Origin: Fomes fomentarius
Taxonomy: Eukaryota > Basidiomycota > Agaricomycetes > Polyporales > Polyporaceae
Direction: 5' to 3'
DNA length: 64,000 bases
Assembly: GCA_022606135.1 (NCBI GenBank)
Contig: JABYQN010000004.1
Location: 2,294,001-2,358,000 of the forward strand
The translations under genes were made by a program, and so were the position numbers. Each line of letters starts with the position of its first letter. Position 1 is the first letter of the stretch. Under the pieces are notes generated by a model that saw only the letters and a list, made by a program, of their open reading frames with translations, was not told the DNA's origin and ran no database searches. Shown here one piece after another: positions 23,362 to 34,947 of the stretch.

Positions 23362-26188
23362 ATGTTCCGCGTGCAGCAGAATAGACGATTTGAATATCGA
23401 AGTATCGCGGCGACCTCACGAGCTCTGTTCGGACACACAAGTATCAGCGCCCGCCTCATCAGCCTTCATAATCAGTGGGTGGCATGTCGCTTCTCGTGAG
23501 ACGTGGGACGCTCTGGCCGGTGCAGATCTTCCTCGCGATGAGGGAGGCTGAGAGTGTGCCCACCATGAGCGGCGGTGATCGAACCAGGCATAATGTCCAG
23601 TCAGCGAATACGTCTTATGATCACGATGAACTGGAAGCGGCCAGGAACCGAACGACCATAACTATCCCCTTTAGCTCCGAGGGACCGGCGGCCCAATTCA
23701 TCCGCTGTCTACTTGGTCACCGATAGATGCGGCGACCGGAGTAGTGTGACGGTGCTTGTGGGTTCATCCTCCAACATGGGAACTGCGAACGCGAATGTGT
23801 AAAGGACCCGTAAGGGCAGTCCGATCGAAGCCAGGCCAGTGCGGAGGGTCTCTGATAGATAGGTCAACAATCGCCACACAATTTCAGCCGCTCCCCAATG
23901 ATCTGGGTGAGAGTGGATAGGCGGTTACCGAAGGATGGTAGAGTTTGAGAAGAAGCGCTCGAATGTTGCGCTCTTACAGCTTCTGCGACCAAGAACGGCG
24001 GAAGGGAGAAGAATAGCTTCGGATCTTATCCGATTTCACGCCACCATCTTTGCTCGCTAACTGCTCGTGCCGACCGTTGGCAGCCGATAACCGGTGACTT
24101 GCGACGCGCCTGCCAACAGGAATGCATAATCGTAGCTGGGAATGGTCTGCCAGTGCCAATCGCGGGCAGTCCGCGAACATCGAGCCAATAGTTCGTGGTG
24201 ATGGAGCACCTGACAGACCATTCGAAAGCTCAGTAAGTTTGTTCGATGCGATGATGACTCCACTGGCAGGTGCTGTGCTTGTCGCCAGATGGGCACGCTG
24301 AGGTGATGTGTGTGATTGTGGTTGAAGACATACATCCTGATGGTGAGCCTCGAGTCCGGCGATGGGTCAACTGTTGGCATGTATTGGGCATGACTCTACT
24401 TACGTTGATCTTCTAATGGGGTGCGAAGCTTGATTCGGCAAGTATCGGCGGTGTCGGTTATACAATACATAGCATGTATAACAGCGCCGAGCTGTATGCA
24501 TTTCTCCACGGTTCAGGGAACATCTGGTAACAGGCGTTGGCCACTGAGGCCACTATTTGACGATCATTGTACAGCAAGAACATGCAGAACGAAAGTGAGT
24601 TGCTGGAGAGCGTCGGAAGAGATATACGAGTGAATTTCGGTTGTCGCTGTCATCGGAAATAGCCGGCGCGGGCAAGCGCTCGCTCTCTCCAAACCAACTT
24701 GAACCATCAGTGTACAGTATCGAGAGGCAGCGGTGACCATTTTGTTCTGGTTATCATGTTGAAGTGACTCAACGGACCGGACCTATTCTGTTGCATTGGC
24801 AGGCTGCGTCACCATGTTCACCCCACGCCCATAATGGCATGAGAGAAGGCCAGCTCGAGAAAGGTAAGGGATTGCACCATGCTGACTGGACGGGTGAACG
24901 TGTAACTCTATAGCTGCAATCTGCCTACGACCATGCGCTACATACGGATATTGAGTACACCCCGACCGCGCGTCTGCCTTAATCGAGTGCCAGGTTGGCC
25001 CGATATGTGGGCCAACATCTAGCCGAGGTACGTCAGAATTTGGGTACGGCTGGCAGTGGCATCACACGTGTCCCCCATATCTGTCGACTCAGATATCGGG
25101 CACAGGGTTGCTGCCAGCTGTCCCCCATAATAATATAGTATCCGAGCAAGCTGTGGCACACCACTTTCGACCACCTATCGACCTGAGCCGGCGCGCATAG
25201 GGACCTGATATGCTGCTCCCGAAGAATGTTGCATGACGGCCTGGACCGGGGACTTCTGACCGGGACACGCACCAAGCGAGACGCCGCGAAACACGCCCCG
25301 GAACTGAGCGCGTGCACTGTCCAACCGGTGCTGCTCCAGTATGATGACCATAACACTAGCTCAAGGTTCGAACAGATCGAAGCTTACTGGGCGTGGTGGG
25401 TGAAACTCTTAAAAGGTCGACACGGCGCTGAAGGCTCGGAATCGCTGTCTGGACCAACCTACATACAACGTGCAAGGAACGCCGCCGGTCTAAATCCCAA
25501 ATGACAGGCACATTCCTCTCCCCTGTCCACCTCCAACATTCGGTCCAAGGAAGCCCCCGCGCAAATATCTTCTGATCGAGCGGTGTGTGTGTGCAGTGGT
25601 TTCGCGGAGTCTGTCCTTCATAAATAGTTATGCCGAGAGGACACAGGGGCATCCAGACCATGATTAGTTCATTGATACGACCTTTGTACTCGTTTGTGTG
25701 ACAACTTGAACAGCGCTTCCAGCCATGTGGTATCGTATCCTTGATAGGGAGCCAGTTCATTACAAGCGTGATACGCCAGCTTTGAGAACATCCGAGCTCA
25801 TAGTTGTGATACTAGACTTCAGTCATCCGTGAGAGCAGGACAGGAATTTCGTGCGCTCTCAGTGTAGCAGTCACGTATTCATCCCTGACTCAGGCACGTT
25901 TATCACACTGCAAGTACAATTTAGGCGCCATGGTGCAGCAATGAAAGCTAACAAGACTCTCAGTGTTCGTACGCTATATTTCGATTAAACCATGACCTAA
26001 GTACCCATCTGTCCTAACAGCCAAACTACTACTCCAGACAGCCCGTCATGCATGTGACGGGTTCCAAGGAAGTTGACTCGGGAGGGATCTGAGCCCCAAC
26101 AAGAAGGCGAAGCGAGTACAGATAGTCTCGAGCATGTGCAGCGTGATCCAACCTCAAGTTAATCAAGGAGACTGCATGTCACTCACGA
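23362..26188. other. Long stretch without recognised gene
   Basis: This is one of two gene-poor blocks around the centre of the mirrored arrangement. Frames of up to 134 codons occur (for example 25356-25760 on the minus strand), but I recognise no domain, transposase or terminal repeat. Confidence 0.4.
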
Positions 26189-27565
26189 TTATCGAAGGCC
26201 CCTCTCACGCAAGTACCCCTCATGCTCCTTGCGATGTGCCAGGACATCCCTGTCGACGAACTTTCGCCAGATAGGCAACGCGATCTATGACATGTCCACG
26301 TCAGTACCGAACACGAAGAGGAATGAGCGCGATAAACGAGAGCACTCAGCACGTACATATCCAATGAGCCCGTAAAGCAGGTCCAGGGCGTAACTGCTTC
26401 GTTCCGACGATCCAGCAGACGTAGCTCGGAAGACATTACCAATGAAATCGACGGTGATGTGGAACTTCCCACTTCGTACCCCTGCAGTTGCAGTACCGTC
26501 AATACCTGCACTGATCCGCAAGATGCGACAGGGATGGGGACGCACCATTGAGGACTGCGTTCGCAACATACTCTCCTGTCTGCCCACCGTCGGACTCTTC
26601 GATTTTGCGCGTGATTTTCGGCTTCACCTTGTTCTCCTCTTCGTAACCTGGGGTATACATTGTTCCGGGGAAGGCGATGTGGACGTCAATTCCATACAGT
26701 TTGAACTCGGAGTGCAGAGTTTCCGCAAGCCCTACACAACGCTCGTAGATCAGAGACGAAGGGAAAGAAGAGGTGTCACTATATGCACTCACCCCGGATA
26801 GCGAATTTGCCAGGAGTGTACGTCGAATAACCGACGATGGAAAAATATGCCAGAATCGACGAGCAGAACACGATCTTCCCTTTCACATTTTGCTTCACCA
26901 TCGCTTTGGCTGCAGCCTAGATAGGGATACGATTCAGGAAGAGTTATACGATGATAAGATGACAGTCACACGTACCAGTGCGGTGAAGACCTGAGCATAG
27001 TACGACCGATCCATGCCTGATCTGATCGACTCCTCAGTCTGCTCGAGGAAGAATCCTGGCCTGGACGCGCCCGCGAACAGGAAATAGGCGTCTGGACAGC
27101 GCCCGTCAAAGGGCTCACTGGCGGCGGTAATGGCGGCCTCAGACGCCTGTTCGGAATCGACGGCATAAGAATAGGTTCGCAATATCTGCTTCGGATACTT
27201 TCGGACTTTCTGCGACGGATGTTCACACCAAAATACCCCGAAAGAGCAAATATGAACTGACCTCAAGCTCCTCCAGCGCGGTCTTTAACCGCCCGGTGTC
27301 TCGGGCAACGATGGAGACGTGCGCACCACTCTTAGCCAAGAGCACTGCAAGAGCAAGGCCAGAGCCAGACGAGCCTCCGGTTACGAGACAATGCTAGAGA
27401 ATACAGCAGAATTAGGAATGAGCGTTGATCAGCAAAGTTTGAGAGACCGACTTTGAGGGCGGGGTCCCAACGCTTTGTGAACAACATCCTGGCCGCGATG
27501 AAGAAAGCGAAGGAGAGACTGGCAAGGACGGTGAACACAGTAGAGGAGAACGGGGAGGCTGACAT
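26189..27565 (-). CDS. TSC10: 3-ketodihydrosphingosine reductase (KDSR / Tsc10 family)
   Basis: This enzyme reduces 3-ketodihydrosphingosine to dihydrosphingosine with NADPH at the ER, the step after serine palmitoyltransferase. The start at 27565 gives an N-terminal membrane segment ('V-F-T-V-L-A-S-L-S-F-A-F-F'). After an intron comes the nucleotide loop 'T-G-G-S-S-G-S-G-L-A-L-A'. 'A-G-A-S-R-P-G-F-F' near 27050 is the KDSR hallmark. The catalytic set is 'S-S-I-L-A-Y' with 'Y-T-P-G-K' (Y-x-x-x-K). 'Y-T-P-G-Y-E-E-E-N-K-V-K-P' near 26650 matches the Tsc10 substrate region. The last exon begins near 26285 and ends 'R-E-R-G-L-R' with TAA at 26189. It looks complete. Its neighbours are DUF6534 genes and, further out, AONS-like genes; AONS belongs to the same enzyme family as serine palmitoyltransferase. 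It may still be just the housekeeping enzyme. Confidence 0.88.
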
Positions 27566-30563
27566 GAGGGCGGTGCCTGGGGACGTGTCGCCTGGGAAGC
27601 TTGAAATATACTGGGTGTTGACGATTGCCTGCAAGAGGCTTGCGGTCGAAACCTTGTGTGACGGCAAGCTGAGACGGCATCGAGGCGCGGCTCGCAAATG
27701 GAAAGCGATGGGACGAGTAGGCGGAAATGCGTCCGAGATGGATCCTTCGAAGAACCCTACGTGTTATAATTAATCGCCCGGGCGACTTCATTGAAGTTGT
27801 GTCGGAGCTCGGGCAACTAGTGCCGACGCACGTCCTGTCGGCCTTACCCTTGTGGCAGTCAACGGGCGCGCAGCCCTGCAAGCGAGCAATACAACGGAGA
27901 CGTCGAACAAACCATCCGGAGCGTCTTCGCGCACCAGAAGCGGCCTCAGCGCGTATGTAGAATCACTCCCCGTCCTTTGATCGGAGCGAAGCTTGAAGAA
28001 ACACCGCTCGGACGCGTTCGGGACACCTTCGCCCGTTGTTGACATGAGGTCAGTGCCTGCATCGACTGCGCTGAGCCTGTCATGGAATCCCACATCCTTA
28101 CGGCAATGAACTTACCGCCCAACAGCTTCCACAGCAGGCTCTTCCCGTTCGATCTTTTTTTGTGGGTCCACATCATCAGCAATGCAGCGCTCACGCAGTC
28201 CTTGATACGTATCTTAGGTATAGTATAAATTGGAAATTCTCGTTGATGGTCAGTCTTGATGAGAAGATTCTATTTCCGCTCTGCAACCCCGGGCTCGGGG
28301 CGACGTGAGCGTATTCATGATGTGGCATATTGAGGGAAGTTCACACGGGCACCGCTCTGCATTTTCGGCTTTTACCATGGTTCTGTCAGCGCTTACTTGA
28401 TGTTTCCCGGTTCCTCTCACTCAACCCAGCATCCGAGCTGTGATTGCGAGTACATGTCCGCAGATCTTGAGGACATGGCAATAGAGAAACATGCCAATTG
28501 ACCTGTGTCTGACTAGAATATCTGCAAACAACCAACGGCAAGTACTGCGAGCCGAACGTCAAAGTCAATGAAAACTCAAAACGAAGATCAGTGGTACTTA
28601 TTCTCAGTCTCCCAGTCTCCCTCAGTACTTCACCCAGCCCAACGAGCACAGCACGCCGGAGCTCCTTCCCCAAGTCCGCCGACCTTCTGACTTCTCGGAT
28701 GCGCAGTGGCGTGGGGACGATTACTCCCCAATCCCCCATCCACCTTCCTCCCCTTACCATCGCAAGATCAAGTCAGGCCGCTGGCACGTTATCTACCATT
28801 TATGATAAGTAGTCTTTCGTCCATCCGGACGGGCAATTAGTTCAACATAGCGAATGTCCAGGGGCACAACTTCAAGTTCCGTTGTGACTCCGTGTCAAAG
28901 TCCCACGCGATATTGGTTCAAGTTCAGGCCAACTGGAGTCACTACGTAATTGTACTTGCTTCCTCGCTAGCCCTACACTAGCTTCACTAGTCACTCCTTA
29001 TCGCCTTCCTCTCGTGCTTCCCTGCATCTGATATCCTACGTGCACTTTCCTCACGCTTTACAGTGTGTGCATAAGAACACCTGACAAATAGAGGCTTTCG
29101 GGGAAAGTCGAGCGCCTTTGATACTGACCACGCTTCTAAATGCACTGGATTCTGCGGCATACCGGTGTTTTGTTAGAACCTCCCCAAGGATGATTAGGAA
29201 AAGGCAAGCCAGGTCGCACCAAACCTAGACTCTGATTGACTGTGAGAAGGGCCTTGTAGTACTTATACGCGGGCAACTGAATTCACGTGAGCCTACCCGA
29301 AAAGGCTCTATTTGGTTCAAACAACAAGACTTCTAGAAGCGCACACGACGGGCAATGGCTAAAACTCTGACCGGGCCAGAATTGGTCTCCTGTTCCGGCA
29401 AGCTGTATAGGGTCCGGAGGCCCCATACAGAAACATTGAAACTCCGAAATAGCTCCTTGACATTAGTTACTGATCCGACTTACCCAGATACCGGTCCGAT
29501 CTCCTGGCGAACTATTGGGGACCGGAACAGGAGAACAGATATTCCACGCCTCGTGGCACCTGCAGTTTGTTAAACACACGGTGGTACGTATGCATCTGTC
29601 CATCTTCGTTGCCACAGCAAGACCTTGGAACCAAATTCAGGCTCTGTCTCCGGACTCATCACCTGAGTACCTCAACCTTACTCGGGGCCTCAATCTTATA
29701 TCCATGATTCTGAATCACGCGATGAAACCGGCCCTGCGCGACATTCTATCTCTAGTGAATTGGCGTGGGAGCCGCTCCGCTTGTTCGATGGCTCTGTATA
29801 TACGTGAAGACAGGTGAGTGGCGTTTGGATGAGTCGCCTGCTGTTATCTGCAATCCTTCAGCCAGCGGCGCATGGAATGAAACGGACTGAATGTGCTCTC
29901 TGGCAACCACACTACCTTGTGCAACTCACTGGCAGTGCGGAATGACTGAACCTAGCGGTCAAATCTAAATATGTTCCTCTCTCTTTTTCCCGCCCCTCCT
30001 CAGATCGTAAATAGGTTGCCCGTGGGGGTAGGTGGAGCGATGTAACGCAGTGGCACTGGTTCATCAGACCGCCGGTTCCACGCGGCGGTCATCGATATGG
30101 CCAGCCCCCTTCCTTCGCTGTCGAAGCAGTGATTGAGCGTTGGCGGCCGTCCGCGGCGTCACTAATTTGCCCCCAAGTTACCATCCCACCACTATGGGTC
30201 CCTCAACCCCGCAATCACGGGGCTGCAAGCAGTTTCATTGTGGCGGACGCCGGACAACGGCACGCCCTGGCCTTGATGACAATCGCAATCGTCGCGACCC
30301 AGGTCCATAGCGGTGTTGAAACATACGTATCGATACCAGGCGATGGGTGTCCCGGCACGAGGAACTGAACGCAGAGATAGTAACCTCTACTCCCCGTGTC
30401 AGTTGAGTTACGTCGACACATGTTCGCACTGTTGGCAGAAGATTGTAAGTTATCAAGTGTCATGGAAGGCACGTCTCACGACTGTCTTATCCCCGTGGCG
30501 CCCACATCGGTACGCCCAATAACTGAAGCGCTGACTTACCCTCCCATCTGAGCGCGTAGAAAG
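27566..30563. other. Long stretch without recognised gene
   Basis: This is the second gene-poor block near the mirror centre. A minus-strand frame at 28386-28760 and several others lack known features. 29330-29560 is relatively GC-rich with some internal inverted words, but I cannot assign a mobile element. Confidence 0.4.
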
Positions 30564-30573
30564 CTATATATGC
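30564..30573 (+). promoter_or_regulatory. TATA-like box of DUF6534 copy E
   Basis: CTATATATGC lies about 52-61 bases before the ATG at 30625. Confidence 0.5.
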
Positions 30574-30624
30574 TTTTCGTGGCCCTGAAGCGCAAAATCT
30601 GCATCCGGTCAGACCGCAGCGACC

Positions 30625-32818
30625 ATGGACTCCTCGATTCCTAGTCCCGACCAAGTCCCTGCCCTAGACAACACTTATGGAGCGGTATTGATGGGCTCAA
30701 ACATAAGCCTCATGTTCGCCACTCCTATCCTCTGTACCAGATAAGGCACTCATGCACGGTCATGGCAGTCTCTATGGTTTCAATATACATCAGGCTTATC
30801 GCTATATGCGACAGTTCCCGAATGATTCGCGATTTGTGAAGTCTATTGTACGTTCACTTCACCTATACAGTCAACACAATCGTCAGCTCATGCCTTTGGC
30901 GATTTCAGGTATGGCTCACCTTGTGAGTTCGCTATACTCTACTGTAAACTGAATCTATCTAACAATCTGATTATCGCGACCCATAGGGCACTTGAGAGCA
31001 TGAATAGCGCATTTTGCATCTACATATCGTACGTGGTTCCTCTCTGGCTCCGTCCGCATATCTTCACGAAACTCGTCCCAGATACCACCACTTGGTAACG
31101 AACTACTTCAATCCAATTGAACTTACGTTTGCCTCTTGGGCTCTGGACGTGCGTACACTATCAACTTGTGTCCATGGTTGTACTTCTGATCGGTGATCTC
31201 TATAGAGTATGCCGATGGCAACGGTGAGGTGTTCCGTCGGACTTCATGAAGTTGTGATGTGCACTAACTATTGGAGCGGGAATTTCTCAGGGTTTGTCGA
31301 TGATAGTAGCTCAGTGGTATGTTCGCTGTTGCTTCCAACAGCCAACATGCTGATATTGCTGCAGTTTCTTTGTTCGGCGTGTTTACAAGCGTGAGTTATC
31401 TGCTCGTCCTTCAGTACACTGTGAGGTACCAATCATTGGTCTCGCGTAGTCGGAGGATATCTACGAATAGTGGCCTTCGTTGGGGTAAGCGCGACTTGTT
31501 CCTCCTCGCCTACACAGTCTAGCTGATCTATGATTCCGTTCCCAGGTCTTCATGCTCTTCGTCGAATTTGGTGAGCACCGAGTCCGCCTACCCTTAATCA
31601 AAGTTCTAATATACTAAAACTGCATCCACTACACCAGGGTTCTGCCTTGGTATGTCGCTCCACAACTCTAGGTTGGCTGGTCTCTAATAGTACACAATGT
31701 CTAGCTGCCACTATAGAAGCGTAGGCTCCCCTTGCACGGATCGTGATCAATCAAACTGGCACTAACGCACGTTACAGGTTCATTCAACCGTCGTTCCAGG
31801 CTTATGAGAGTGTCACTGTGAGCTCCTCACCAGCTTCACGAGCGCCGTGTCTATTTCTTACTTGCTATCTCTTCGATTAGTGGCTGATCGCCTGTGTGTT
31901 TGGTTCTATCATCCTTACGGACGGCATGCTCACCGGCTCTCTGATCCTCGCCCTTCGTCGGAGTCGGACCGGCCTAAAGAGGTCTGTCCATGAGCAGTTC
32001 GGGTGTAAGTGCGTGCTGATATCACTTTCTCACAGCACCGACTCGCTGATCGATCTGATAATCCTGTATGCGGTCACGACTGGTAAGGCGTTCATTTCCG
32101 TCCGTGAAATAGGGTCTAGCAGTCTAATCTTGCACCTCCTTCAAGGTCTGCTGACGATGTGAGCCATGCTGATGCATTGAACCGCGCCGAGCCATTATGA
32201 TATGACTTTCTTATCCCAAATAGGATCGCAAATCTTCTTTCGTTCTTCTTTGTGAGTATCTATCTAGCATCTCATGATATCTTCACGCTGATGTAGTGAG
32301 TATCATCCAGGCCCTGATCCTTCCGGACAACTTGATCTACGTTGGGATCAACATCTTCGCTGGGAAGCGTACGTCCTCTTCTCCCTTTTGAAGTACAGCA
32401 TTGATCTTTGTACTAGTATACGTGACTTCCCTCCTGGCTGCGTGAGTTGACCTGCTCACTGCGTGTTGATGCGTCTTCCGTTGCTTACTACTATCGTTTC
32501 ATACCAGGCTCAACTCGAGGACTAGTCTAGCACAACACGCGGCCTCCGCAACCATCTACGGATCGGGCGGTGCAGTCACTCGTGGTGGGAAGTCTACTGC
32601 TACGGGACCAGAAATAATATGGAGGGTGGCCCAGCCAGTACGATCTCAGTGTCTAGTCCTATTTGACGCCTAGTTGCTAACATTATGCATAGACGACTAC
32701 CACGGACGAGTCCGTGCTCGACTATTTGTCAGGGCCTTCGAGCAAGGTCCCTAGACTGGAGCATTCTGTGGGCCAGGTTGACGCCTATGAGTTGCGTCCG
32801 GTTACATCTGTTGCTTGA
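30625..32818 (+). CDS. DUF6534 integral membrane protein, copy E
   Basis: The start at 30625 opens 'M-D-S-S-I-P-S-P-D-Q'. Exon 1 ends at 30713 in CTCAT; the first intron is 30714-30768; exon 2 reads 'L-Y-G-F-N-I-H-Q-A-Y-R-Y-M-R-Q-F'. The DUF6534 core is very clear here: 'D-G-M-L-T-G-S-L-I-L-A-L-R-R-S-R-T-G' near 31920-31975, 'D-S-L-I-D-L-I-I-L-Y-A-V-T-T-G' near 32040-32085, 'L-P-D-N-L-I-Y-V-G-I-N-I' near 32320-32355 and 'T-S-L-L-A-A-L-N-S-R' split by an intron near 32440-32520. The tail ends 'L-R-P-V-T-S-V-A' with TGA at 32816. Closest relative in the window: copy D. It converges on the AONS gene at 33501. Confidence 0.85.
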
Positions 32819-33500
32819 TAGCATACTACAGGCATATGTATAACATCTACGAGCCTCGGAGTCCCTGGTCCAGAAGACAACCGTGTTCTTGCCTCATTCT
32901 GAATCTCCGACTTTGTTCTAGTACCGGATTCTACTGTTCGGGCACCAAATATCCTCTGCGATACCGCTGAGAGTACTTCGTATATTTATAGATTGTATCA
33001 GAGGCAATTGTACTATAATGATAGTAGTGATACAATGTTCTCTGGTTTTGTAACTTGAACGAGGTGCTGGACATTCAAGTAATGATCACCATGTATAGTT
33101 ACAAGACGTCATACTATTTCTTAGAACTGATGGCTACCGTCCATATGTACATCACCTTGGCGGCGACTGCCGTGTAGTTTAGTTGAGTCCCTGCGGGAGG
33201 GCGAAAAATGACTCGGAAGTGCTCGCGCCAGAACGAGACCGCAGGACTGAACCTGCGTGACCGTTGCTGGACATCTCGACCTCCTATGAAATCGATGCTT
33301 GTGTCCTACTTCCCCGAAGCACGATATATAATCCGGCCATCAATGAAGACAAAGCCAACTTTCAAGATATTGTCAGAACCATAGATTACAGGATGATCAT
33401 CGAATTCATCTAGGCACAATCCTGGAGATACGCCAATTCTCCCACTCACAGCAGCATCCCATCCCTTTGTATCTATGACGAGTGGTCGTCTCCGACGCTA
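32819..33500. other. Convergent intergenic stretch
   Basis: This lies between the 3' ends of DUF6534 copy E and AONS copy 2. AT-rich words near 32980-33040 (for example TATATTTATAG) could act in 3'-end formation. No gene seen. Confidence 0.45.
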
Positions 33501-34867
33501 TCACAGAGCCTCGATCATTTCAACCCATTGTAGCAAACGAGAGATAAATTCGTCCAGTTCTTCCTTCGTGTTGCCCGCATGAATCACAACCTGTATGTGC
33601 TCCTTGCCCTGTGGGACAATGGCATCTTGGCTCACCGCGGCCGCATAGCCCATTTTTTTGAGGAAGTCGCACAAGGACTTTGACGACTGAGAAAGCAAGG
33701 GGAAGAGAGGGCTGAAAACATCTTTGGGGAAGTCCGACGGGACCGCACGTGAACCCAGACATAGACGATCTTTGGAAACATCCTTCAATCGACGTGCTAG
33801 CGCAATGTCGAAGTATTCCACCAATAGATGCAAGCGCTCCCGAAGCTACGAAGAGGTCGCAATGAGCAATCTCGTCCACGATGACTTCATGAACCGGCTT
33901 GAACTTACTTCTGCTCCAACAAGGCTCGTAACATAGTCGATCGTTGTGTTCAATGCACACAGGTGTGCGAGTGGCAGAGCCGTGGACTGGATCACAGGGC
34001 CACCGTGGTCTATGAGATACTGCCTAATAAGAGCCGACGTGAGGAATACGGCTGGTCTCTTCGAATGAGTATGGCGGATGAAACAGCTCGATACATGGAC
34101 GTACCTCCACTCATGCCCCATACCTTGCTGAACGAATGTACAACACTACCCACTTGTTTCTCCAACCCGAGTGCGACAACAAGGCCGCGACCATCTGGGC
34201 CGAGGAGCCCGGTCGTATGCGACTCATCGACAACGATGTGTGCACAACCTCGTGGGACGAGGTCCTCTACGGCCTGCACGATGTCGCGCAGAGGCGCGAA
34301 GTCGCCGTCCATGCTGTACAATGTCTCCACCGCGAAGAAGACAGTTCCGTTACCGGCCGCAATCTTCGGGTGGGTCTGCAGGACGAGCGCTATGCGCTCA
34401 CGCAACGACGAGACGGAGTTATGGCTGAACGTGTAAGCCGCCTGGCTGCAGCGAGAGGCCGCAACCCCGTCTCGCACCGAGGCGTGCACGAATTCGTCGA
34501 AGACGATCGCGTCGCCATTTTGAGGGACCGAGCGCCAGAACGCGACGTTGGCGTGGTAGCCCGAGTTGAGAAGCAGTGCGGAATCGGCGCGGAAGAATGT
34601 AGCCATGCGCTGCTCAAACTCGGCATGCGCGTTCTTAGTCTCGGCGAGCGGATGAGAGCTGGGGGAGCGGAAGACAAGGGGTTCCTTCGCGAGGCGCTCG
34701 AGGAAAGTCTGGCGGACCTCCGAGATTGTGGTAACGGAGAGGTAGTCACTGGAAAAGAGGTCTGGTCCGGAGTTGGGCAGTTCCTGCTGTGGGTCAGATA
34801 CAGATATCCCCTGGTCTTCGCGGGCTGCTATGGCAGATTCAAGAGCAATATGGAGAGGAGTAGACAT
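33501..34867 (-). CDS. AONS-like PLP enzyme, copy 2, with altered substrate loop
   Basis: Three exons, 34867-34105, 34051-33909 and 33845-33501, give 763, 143 and 345 bases, 416 residues in frame. The first two lengths equal those of copy 1 exactly. The ATG at 34867 ('M-S-T-P-L-H-I-A-L-E') is supported by homology and by a TATA box. Present: 'L-L-N-S-G-Y-H-A-N-V-A-F', 'D-E-S-H-T-T-G' in place of D-E-A-H-x-T-G, and 'H-S-F-S-K-V-W-G-M-S-G-G' with the PLP lysine kept. Odd: where copies 1 and 3 have 'G-T-G-G-S-R-L-M-S-G-N' or similar, this copy reads 'R-S-P-S-S-H-P-L-A-E-T', same length, all glycines lost. It may bind another substrate, or be losing activity. It lies between DUF6534 E and the I-BAR gene. 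Confidence 0.85.
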
Positions 34868-34937
34868 GTTGAGGAGATGGCGAAACTGCACTTTGGGCTG
34901 ACTTGCCTCTGTGTATATGGTCACACCGCGAAACGTG

Positions 34938-34947
34938 CTTTTTATAG
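34938..34947 (-). promoter_or_regulatory. TATA box of AONS copy 2
   Basis: The minus strand reads CTATAAAAAG about 70-80 bases before the ATG at 34867. Copy 3 has a TATA-like word at nearly the same distance. Confidence 0.65.

Larger units (their letters stand above)
30625..34867 (+). repeat. Right inner arm of mirrored gene order (partner 15956-23286)
   Basis: A DUF6534 gene (+) and an AONS-like gene (-) stand tail to tail, mirroring copies C/D and the AONS remnant on the left. Here both genes have complete reading frames. Confidence 0.6.

Noticed and set aside
25033..25760. Possible transposon remnant suggested by long minus-strand frames
   Set aside because: No transposase or reverse transcriptase motif and no terminal repeats were seen.
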